Source of the DNA: Verrucomicrobiaceae bacterium
GTDB taxonomy: Bacteria; Verrucomicrobiota; Verrucomicrobiae; Verrucomicrobiales; Akkermansiaceae
DNA length: 30,974 nt
Reading direction: 5' to 3'
Assembly: GCA_947372405.1 (NCBI GenBank)
Contig: CANBTO010000003.1
Coordinates: 1 to 30,974 of the forward strand
In this document: piece by piece, positions 24,461 through 30,974 of the stretch
Numbering within the stretch: position 1 is the stretch's first letter
Layout: every line of letters begins with the position of its first letter
Position numbers and translations under genes: made by a program
Notes under the pieces: model-generated
Databases searched by the model: none
Told to the model about the DNA's origin: nothing
What the model saw: the letters and a program-made list of their open reading frames with translations, nothing else

Positions 24461-25240
24461 TTAGAATCCGATGCTTGCGCCGCCGTCCACCGGCAGCACG
24501 ACGCCGGTGACGAATTTCGCCGCCGGTGAACAAAGATAGACCGCCGCCCAGCCGATGTCGTCCGCATCGCCGAAGCGGTTCATCGGTGTGCGCCCGAGGA
24601 TTTTCGCTTCGCGTGCGGGATCGCCGGCGAGCGCCTTGCGCATCATCACCGAGTCGATCCAGCCGGGAGCGATGGCGTTGACACGCACGTTTTCGATGGA
24701 AACCTCCGCGGCCAGCGTGCGCACCATCCCGACGTAGGCGCTCTTGGCGGCGGCGTAGGCGATCACTTTCGGGATGCCGAACAACGACGCCATCGAGGCG
24801 ATGAACACCACACTGCCATGTTTGCGCTCGATCATTCCCGGCAACACGGCCTGCGTAAGCGCATGGGAACCGATGACGTGCGTGTTGAGGACGTTGAGAA
24901 ACTCCGCAGGACTCGTTTCCACGGCGGGTTTCTTGAGGTGGATGCCGGCGTTGTTGATGAGAATGCTCGGAGGTGATCCGGCTGCATGGGTTGCGGCTTC
25001 CACCAGCACCGCGGCACGGTCGGTTTCCGTCACATCATGCCGCACGTAACAGGCGGCATCTCCCAGCGCGGCAGCCGCGGCTTTCAGCTCTTCCTCGCGC
25101 CGGCCGATCAAAACGACCTTCGCGCCGGATGCGACGAAGCTGCGCGCCATGCCGAAGCCGAGACCGGTGGCACCACCGGTGATGATGGCGACTTCCCCGT
25201 CCAGACGGAACGGGCTGTTAGGAGGGTCAGAGGATTCCAT
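24461..25240 (-). CDS. SDR-family oxidoreductase, probable fructuronate/keto-sugar-acid reductase
   Basis: 259-aa classical short-chain dehydrogenase, cytoplasmic, NAD(P)-dependent. Visible motifs: the nucleotide-binding TGGATGLG (21-28), the NNAG motif (96-99), and the catalytic triad S149 (VFIAS), Y162 and K166 ([11 protein letters not shown]). PGWIDS follows and GGASIGF ends the protein. Size and sequence resemble gluconate 5-dehydrogenase, KduD and mannonate oxidoreductase-like SDRs. The start at 25240 (MESSDPPN) overlaps the end of the RraA gene by 14 bp; upstream in-frame extension to 25348 reads through that gene. Standing directly before uxuA and with no UxuB-type dehydrogenase in the window, it may supply D-mannonate by reducing fructuronate. 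That assignment is inference from context. Confidence 0.9.
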   Translation of the reverse strand: MESSDPPNSPFRLDGEVAIITGGATGLGFGMARSFVASGAKVVLIGRREEELKAAAAALGDAACYVRHDVTETDRAAVLVEAATHAAGSPPSILINNAGIHLKKPAVETSPAEFLNVLNTHVIGSHALTQAVLPGMIERKHGSVVFIASMASLFGIPKVIAYAAAKSAYVGMVRTLAAEVSIENVRVNAIAPGWIDSVMMRKALAGDPAREAKILGRTPMNRFGDADDIGWAAVYLCSPAAKFVTGVVLPVDGGASIGF

Positions 25241-25910
25241 ATTTTTGAAATGCTGCCGTGCTCGACATTCCGTTTTCGATTTCCCGACGCACGAGGTTTT
25301 CGCCCGACGCTTTGGTGAGCGCCTCGCGAATGACTTCGTTTTCCACATGGTGCGGCACGATCACCACCCCGTCGAGATCTCCGAACACCAGATCTCCGGG
25401 CTCGACGGACACCTGGCCGACTTCGATGGGGCAGCGGTAGTCCGCCACCTGCGTGCGCACGCCCGAGTCCTGCGCGAAACGTCCGCGGCTGAATACCGGC
25501 CAGTTCTGCTCGAGGACCTTCGGCGTATCGCGGTGGAAGCCGTTGATGACCGCACCCGCCGCCCCACGCATCCGCGCCGTGGCTGTTAGAATCTCTCCCC
25601 AGTAAGCGCAGCGCATGTCACCGCCGCTGGCCAGATAGATCTCGCCGGGCTGCAACTGGTCGAGCGCCTCGCTGAGCTTGCCGAACGGCTGCTTCTGCGG
25701 TCCGTGCACGTCGATCATCAGCACCGGCATCGCGCGCCCGGCGAGCTTCATATCCGGCAGCAGCGGCTGCACCGGCTGCGGCAGGAACTGGCGGGTGAAA
25801 CCCAGCCGGTCCAATATGTCCCCCACCACTGGCGTGTAGAGACGCGCCTTGATCGTTTCAAACAGCTCGTTGTCGGATTTCCAGTCGGTCACGGCGGAAT
25901 GCTGGAACAT
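25227..25910 (-). CDS. RraA-family protein, possible pyruvate-type aldolase
   Basis: 227 aa. The family includes RNase E inhibitor RraA and class II 4-hydroxy-4-methyl-2-oxoglutarate/oxaloacetate aldolases. The region [20 protein letters not shown] (96-115) and the GFHRDTPKV segment contain the G-x(n)-R-D signature (R127, D128) that binds pyruvate and metal in the aldolases, so an active enzyme is likely. [15 protein letters not shown] (172-186) is the usual C-terminal strand pair. The start at 25910 has AGGGG 3 nt upstream; in-frame ATGs at 25964 and 25991 are possible but less like the family N-terminus. It is the first gene of the four-gene operon and overlaps the SDR gene by 14 bp. Its place beside uxuA suggests cleavage of a keto-deoxy sugar acid. 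A regulatory RraA role is unlikely given the operon. Confidence 0.85.
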   Translation of the reverse strand: MFQHSAVTDWKSDNELFETIKARLYTPVVGDILDRLGFTRQFLPQPVQPLLPDMKLAGRAMPVLMIDVHGPQKQPFGKLSEALDQLQPGEIYLASGGDMRCAYWGEILTATARMRGAAGAVINGFHRDTPKVLEQNWPVFSRGRFAQDSGVRTQVADYRCPIEVGQVSVEPGDLVFGDLDGVVIVPHHVENEVIREALTKASGENLVRREIENGMSSTAAFQKYGIL

Positions 25911-26014
25911 TCGCCCCTGGCAGGAAAGCGCGGACTGGCGAATATCGTTTCGTTGAATCCACATCCCTATGAAAGTATGACAGAAGCTCAACCCCTCCTT
26001 GTCGAGCGATCACC

Positions 26015-26560
26015 TTAGACGAGCCGCGCGAACACGCCCCGCAGACCCGCACGCCATTTTTCGAGAAACGCCAGGTTTCTGGTCGTCCTGGAGGCTGCTT
26101 CGGAATCACTGATCGATCCGTCCTCGTATAAGGGGAACACGGCGCATTCCTGCTGGATCGCCGCATCCACACCGCGCAGCGCGGTTTCCACGGATTCGCG
26201 GCAGATCTGCGTTTCGCGTTCCAGCAGGGCCATTCCGAGCGCGGATTTCGCTTCCTCGCGCCTGCGGATCACCGCCTCAGCCTGTTGGGTGGCCTCGGCG
26301 ACCTGGGAGAACCTGTCCATGACGGCGGAGTCCACGCTGCCTCTGACATCCGCAGCGATGCCCTGCAGTTCCAGCCAGTGTCTCAACCGCTTCGACGGAC
26401 TGGCCACGATCTCGAACGCCGCGCGCAGTCTGGCGAAATCATCGTCACCGCCGCCCGCGTCCGGGTGCGCGGATTTGCCTGCCTCACGGAAGGCGGCGCG
26501 CAATGTTTCCTCGTCGATCACCAGGCGGGACTTGATTCCAAGAATCTCGAATGCGTTCAT
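26015..26560 (-). CDS. Small J-domain protein (DnaJ/HscB-like co-chaperone)
   Basis: 181 aa. Residues 1-68 are a J domain: NAFEILGI at the start, a helix LRAAFREAGKSAHPDAGG with the HPD tripeptide at 32-34, and FARLRAAFEIV as the third helix. HPD is what stimulates DnaK-type ATPases. The remaining 110 residues are Ala/Glu/Arg-rich and mostly helical, without the Gly/Phe region or zinc-finger CxxCxGxG motifs of full DnaJ. This layout recalls HscB, but no iron-sulfur cluster genes are nearby. The start at 26560 matches the family; an in-frame ATG at 26596 adds 12 residues ending close to the gap terminator. It lies 104 bp upstream of the RraA start and 96 bp after gap. Confidence 0.8.
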   Translation of the reverse strand: MNAFEILGIKSRLVIDEETLRAAFREAGKSAHPDAGGGDDDFARLRAAFEIVASPSKRLRHWLELQGIAADVRGSVDSAVMDRFSQVAEATQQAEAVIRRREEAKSALGMALLERETQICRESVETALRGVDAAIQQECAVFPLYEDGSISDSEAASRTTRNLAFLEKWRAGLRGVFARLV

Positions 26561-26601
26561 GGCTTGCGTTTTGACTGAAGCTGCCGCCGGCATCACGTAA
26601 A

Positions 26602-26630
26602 AACGGCGGTCCTTGTTCGGGACCGCCGTT
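26602..26630 (-). terminator. Rho-independent terminator of gap
   Basis: A perfect 11-bp stem, AACGGCGGTCC (26602-26612) and GGACCGCCGTT (26620-26630), encloses a 7-nt loop. On the minus strand the stem is followed by a T-run (GCCGTTTTTACG). It begins 27 nt past the gap stop codon and sits just upstream of the J-domain gene, so it should separate the two transcripts. Confidence 0.9.
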
Positions 26631-26656
26631 GGTTGATTCGTGACTCGATCAGGGTG

Positions 26657-27778
<1,122 letters not shown>

Positions 27779-27794
27779 TCAACCTCCAGTGGCC

Positions 27795-27818
27795 AAACCG
27801 CAGAAAATGCGGGGTTTT
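27795..27818 (-). terminator. Possible weak terminator after the GH115 gene
   Basis: AAACCGCA (27795-27802) and TGCGG..GGTTTT form a short stem with a GAAAA loop and a 2-nt bulge, 61 bp past the GH115 stop. On the minus strand it is followed by only three Ts. It lies in the 175-bp spacer upstream of gap, which otherwise shows no gene. Confidence 0.35.
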
Positions 27819-27878
27819 CAGCAAGTTTCCACTTGAAGTGCCCACGCACCACCGGCGCTTGCCAGCCGCCCGGAAATG

Positions 27879-30788
27879 TCAGCGGCGGTATGACTCGGGC
27901 GGCCCGCGGTAGGTGTCCTTGGGCTTGCCGAAATCGAGCACGATCTTGTCGATGATGACGCCTGGATCCACCATGCTCACCGTCAGCACATGTTTTCCTG
28001 GTGCGGCGATCTTCACCGGCACGCTCATGCGGAGGAGATTGGTCAGCACATCCCCGCCTTTGGCACTGACGATCTGCGGCTCTTGTCCGTCGATGCTGAA
28101 GGCCAGGCGCACGCCGCGTTTCGGGGCAAGCGGCTTGGTGGGCAGGCAGTCAAAGTCCAGACGCGCCTCGCCGGCATGAAACAAATAGAGGTCGTATTGC
28201 AGTGACGGGCTTGAGGATTGGATAGCAACTGGATCGGTTTGGCTGTCCACCGTCGGGGGAAACACCGTGACCGAATCCCCCGAGCGGCCGAGGCCTCTAA
28301 CAACATCCCACGCGGCGCCGCCGCGGGCCGCCTTCGCGCTGAAGTGCTCGGCTTCCATGCTGACGTAGCCGTGGCTTTCCACATATCCGCGGACCTCGTC
28401 GCGCGATGGAGCTGCGGGTTTGAACACGGGCACCTGGAACTCGCGTTTCCCGGCATCGCTATCCACCGTGATGATAGCGCTCAGGTTTTCACCAACCGGC
28501 GCGTGATCCCAGTCGATGCTGACCCAAATTCTCTGTTCGGTGGTGAAGTTACCGGAGATTTGATCCAGCTTGACCCATGGTTCCGATGACTTGGCAGTCC
28601 AGCGGATGTCGCCCTTGCCGGTGTTGTAGAGATCCACGAAACGTTTCCCTTGGTCATAAACGCTGAGATCGGCGAGGGTTTGCGGATCACCACCTTCGAG
28701 CGCCACACCCAGTGCCGACGGGCCGGTACCGGAGCAATCGCTGAGCGGTGGCATGTCATACTGGCGGAACTGGGTGCCCCACGGCCCGGGAGCGGGACTG
28801 ATCATGTGGTTCCACTTGGCACCGGCGGTGACGAGGCCGGTGTTGTAGTGTTTTGTTAGTTCAATGATGCGGTCCGCGGCTTCGCGGGCCTTGGCGGCGT
28901 ACACGCTGGCGGAGGCACGGCCTTCGTTGCCATAACGCGTGCTCTTGTCGGCGAAGATCACCTTGCGGTTCATCAGGCTGCAGCACTGGACCGGATAGAG
29001 AACCAATTCAAAAAAGGCATCCTTGCGGGCCGCAGGCATTTGGTCGTAAACCGCCTGCGCCCGCTTGGCGATGGCGTCGTAGTGCTCCACGCGTTGCATC
29101 GCCTCGTCGTTGGATTCGGTGTTGCTGAACCATGAGTATTGCAATGGATTTTTTCCTCTGACCTGCACCATGTGCTCGGGGCGGCGGGTAAAACCGAGGC
29201 GGTAATATTCCTCCATGATGTCGGCGATTTCACCCGCGAAGCGCGGATCGAGGTCGCGTGACGCCCACTGCACGAGGTAATCACGAACGTTGTCCTGTTT
29301 CCAACGTTCCGGGTTGCATGCCATGTCCAGGAAGAACTCGGCGCCGATCTCACCCGGCTTGATGTCGCCCACGTTGAGGATCCACAACTTCTTCGCGCCA
29401 TACTGCCAGGCCTTGTGCATTTCCTCCCAGATCAGCGGCGGCGGCGTCGTGTTGAGCCAGGTGTAGGCGGTGGTGGCGCCGTTGAGCCACTGGATGTGAT
29501 AGTAGATGCCGGAGCCACCGGTGCGCGACAACTCGGCGGAGACTGGCAAGCGGCGGATGTAGCCGAAGTTGTCGTCCGGCCAGCAGATCGTCACGTCGTC
29601 CGGCACCTTCATGCCGTTGTCATAGATCCCTAACACCTCGGTGTAGGGAATCAGCACCTGCGGCACCTTGGTGGGGTCCGGATTCACATGTTTGGAAATC
29701 AGCGCGCGCTGGTCTGCGAAGATCTGTTCCATCTGGGCGATCTTCTCTTTCTCGGTGCCGGTGAACTTCATCGGCTCGTCGTCCTTGCCGCGCATGCCGA
29801 GCGTGTAGATGTTCTCGTAACGTCCGTTCGCGGCAAGCGCCCTGCCCCAGTAGTCGCGGATGGCCCCGGGATTTTTCTGATAGTTCCATTCGCCGCCGCC
29901 CTCGCGGTCCCATTCGGCTCCGTTCATGTTGTTGCGCAGCATCGGCTCGCAATGGCTTGAACCCATGACGATGGCGTAGTCGTCCGCGACGACCTTGTTC
30001 TGCGGGTAGCAGTTGAAAGGAATTGAATGGTCCTGCATCGCCGGCCAGAGGTAGTTGGCGCGCAGGCGCAGCAACAATTCGAAGACCCTGGCATAGGTCT
30101 TGGGTCCGAGACCATGTCCTTCGTCAGGAGCGTTGGTCTGCTCCGCCCACGGCCGGATGCCCCACATCTCGTCGTTGATGAAGATGCCACGATACTTGAC
30201 TGCGGGTGATCCGAACTCGACCCGCTCTGGAGCCACAAACAACTCGTCCTTGTGCAGCGGCGTGACGTCCGCCCACCAGTACCACGGCGAGACACCGATG
30301 CGTTTGGAGAGTTCATAAACGCCGTAGGCCGTGCCGCGGCGGTCGCTGCCCGCAATGACCAGTGCCTGTTTCACTCCCGGCAGCGGATTCTCGACGGTCA
30401 CTAACAAAAACGACTCCCACTGGTCGCGGATGCCGTCCACTTTCAGTTTGCCCGATTTGATCAAATCGTCGATCAGCGGACTTTTACTGATGGTTCCCAC
30501 CAGCACCGCCTGCTCCGACAATCCTTGCGGGGATTCCTTGAGCTTGGGTTTGCGGCCGGTCACCCGCTCCACGTCGGCGGCAAAGTCGTTCGCAGCGATT
30601 CGCGCCACCTTCCAGTCATCGACGGAAACCACCACGTCCGCCGCCACTCCGGATCTCACGAGAGGGAAGCCGCCCGCCATGGGCTGATCGCTGACAAACG
30701 GCTTCGATGGAGACACGGCACCCGGCTCCGCACCTAACAGCATCGACGGAAGGATCAAGAGAACGGAAAGGAATCTGGCGGGTTGCAT
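27879..30788 (-). CDS. Glycoside hydrolase family 115 alpha-glucuronidase, secreted
   Basis: 969 aa, the normal size for GH115 enzymes, which remove (4-O-methyl)-D-glucuronic acid linked alpha-1,2 to xylose in glucuronoxylan. Residues 1-20 are a signal peptide (FLSVLLILPSMLLGA). Residues about 35-190 form the N-terminal alpha/beta domain (GSDRRGTAYGVYELSKRIG at 147-165; SPWYWWADVTP). The catalytic barrel runs from about 197 to 530, with KYRGIFINDEMWG, RLRANYLWPAMQ, MGSSHCEPMLRNN (275-287), YTEVLGIYDNGMKVPDD (382-398), WPDDNFGYIRRLP (403-415) and GSGIYYHIQWLNG (425-437). A helical region follows, then a beta-sandwich C-terminal domain (about 790-969). The start at 30788 gives the signal peptide directly. 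It supplies uronic acids that the uxuA operon could use. It is transcribed alone, with gap downstream. Confidence 0.95.
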   Translation of the reverse strand: MQPARFLSVLLILPSMLLGAEPGAVSPSKPFVSDQPMAGGFPLVRSGVAADVVVSVDDWKVARIAANDFAADVERVTGRKPKLKESPQGLSEQAVLVGTISKSPLIDDLIKSGKLKVDGIRDQWESFLLVTVENPLPGVKQALVIAGSDRRGTAYGVYELSKRIGVSPWYWWADVTPLHKDELFVAPERVEFGSPAVKYRGIFINDEMWGIRPWAEQTNAPDEGHGLGPKTYARVFELLLRLRANYLWPAMQDHSIPFNCYPQNKVVADDYAIVMGSSHCEPMLRNNMNGAEWDREGGGEWNYQKNPGAIRDYWGRALAANGRYENIYTLGMRGKDDEPMKFTGTEKEKIAQMEQIFADQRALISKHVNPDPTKVPQVLIPYTEVLGIYDNGMKVPDDVTICWPDDNFGYIRRLPVSAELSRTGGSGIYYHIQWLNGATTAYTWLNTTPPPLIWEEMHKAWQYGAKKLWILNVGDIKPGEIGAEFFLDMACNPERWKQDNVRDYLVQWASRDLDPRFAGEIADIMEEYYRLGFTRRPEHMVQVRGKNPLQYSWFSNTESNDEAMQRVEHYDAIAKRAQAVYDQMPAARKDAFFELVLYPVQCCSLMNRKVIFADKSTRYGNEGRASASVYAAKAREAADRIIELTKHYNTGLVTAGAKWNHMISPAPGPWGTQFRQYDMPPLSDCSGTGPSALGVALEGGDPQTLADLSVYDQGKRFVDLYNTGKGDIRWTAKSSEPWVKLDQISGNFTTEQRIWVSIDWDHAPVGENLSAIITVDSDAGKREFQVPVFKPAAPSRDEVRGYVESHGYVSMEAEHFSAKAARGGAAWDVVRGLGRSGDSVTVFPPTVDSQTDPVAIQSSSPSLQYDLYLFHAGEARLDFDCLPTKPLAPKRGVRLAFSIDGQEPQIVSAKGGDVLTNLLRMSVPVKIAAPGKHVLTVSMVDPGVIIDKIVLDFGKPKDTYRGPPESYRR

Positions 30789-30858
30789 GGCTGTTCTTGA
30801 TTTAGCGGCGCGGAAGGAACCGCGATATCCTACGTTAACGAAACCTCAAACTGTCAAA

Positions 30859-30974
30859 TCACTTCGCCAATGGTAGGCCGTCCTCGCCAATCGCGGCGGG
30901 GATCAAGGCCATCGTTACCCCGAACGAACCGCCCGCACCGTGGTGTGCGATGCCGAGTCGCATACATAAGCCTT
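30859..30974 (-). CDS. C-terminal end of an unidentified gene
   Basis: On the minus strand a frame open from the right edge ends in TGA at 30859-30861. The visible 37 residues include LGIAHHGAGGSFGVTMALIP and end GEDGLPLAK. Codon third positions are rich in G/C as in the neighbouring genes. It stops 70 bp upstream of the GH115 start, so it could be cotranscribed with GH115. Too little is visible to name it, and a chance frame cannot be excluded. Confidence 0.35.
   Translation of the reverse strand, partial: GLCMRLGIAHHGAGGSFGVTMALIPAAIGEDGLPLAK

Noticed and set aside
25227..25910. RNase E inhibitor RraA
   Set aside because: The gene sits at the head of a sugar-acid operon and keeps the R-D aldolase signature, so an enzyme is more likely than an RNase E regulator.
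26015..26560. HscB of iron-sulfur cluster assembly
   Set aside because: The size and J-domain position fit, but no isc genes are nearby and the C-terminal half shows no clear HscB signature, so only a J-domain protein is called.

Overview
The window is GC-rich, gene-dense DNA that looks like a chromosome segment of a Verrucomicrobiota bacterium (Luteolibacter/Haloferula-like; this is inference from gene content, not from a marker gene). The supporting traits are giant secreted proteins built from autotransporter-associated beta-strand repeats that end in a DxDxDG-containing C-terminal module, a Tat-exported Gfo/Idh/MocA oxidoreductase, a BspA-type leucine-rich-repeat surface protein, weak or absent Shine-Dalgarno sites at most genes, and several carbohydrate-active enzymes.

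Layout from left to right. Positions 1-2900 (minus) hold a secreted LRR/DUF11 protein that runs off the left edge. Positions 3178-4554 (minus) encode a Tat-exported oxidoreductase. Positions 4796-7044 (minus) encode a NarL-type response regulator and its membrane histidine kinase, overlapping by 4 bp. A 201-bp divergent intergenic region leads into two tandem giant plus-strand genes. The first (7246-16179, 2,977 aa) joins a heparinase II/III-like lyase region to about 1,900 residues of beta repeats. The second (16259-21652, 1,797 aa) has beta repeats, an SbsA-type Ig-like domain and a lyase-like beta-sandwich. A 450-bp spacer follows, with a CTAG-rich RNA-hairpin-forming repeat and a doubtful 17-codon ORF. 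A tightly coupled minus-strand operon (25910 to 22103) encodes an RraA-family protein, an SDR oxidoreductase, a mannonate dehydratase (UxuA) and an ExuT-like MFS transporter. Then come a J-domain protein, glyceraldehyde-3-phosphate dehydrogenase with a clear intrinsic terminator, a GH115 alpha-glucuronidase, and the tail of an unidentified gene at the right edge.

Read together, most of the window fits a uronic-acid-polysaccharide utilization region. GH115 would release (4-O-methyl)glucuronic acid from xylan side chains, the surface lyases would cleave uronic-acid polymers, the MFS protein would import hexuronate, and SDR plus UxuA would convert it towards 2-keto-3-deoxygluconate. RraA may be an aldolase for that product or a derivative. 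The kinase carries a periplasmic beta-sandwich that resembles carbohydrate-binding domains and lies divergent to the giant genes, which makes it a candidate regulator. Uronate isomerase and KDG kinase are not in the window. Function assignments rest on motifs read by eye; no database search was run.
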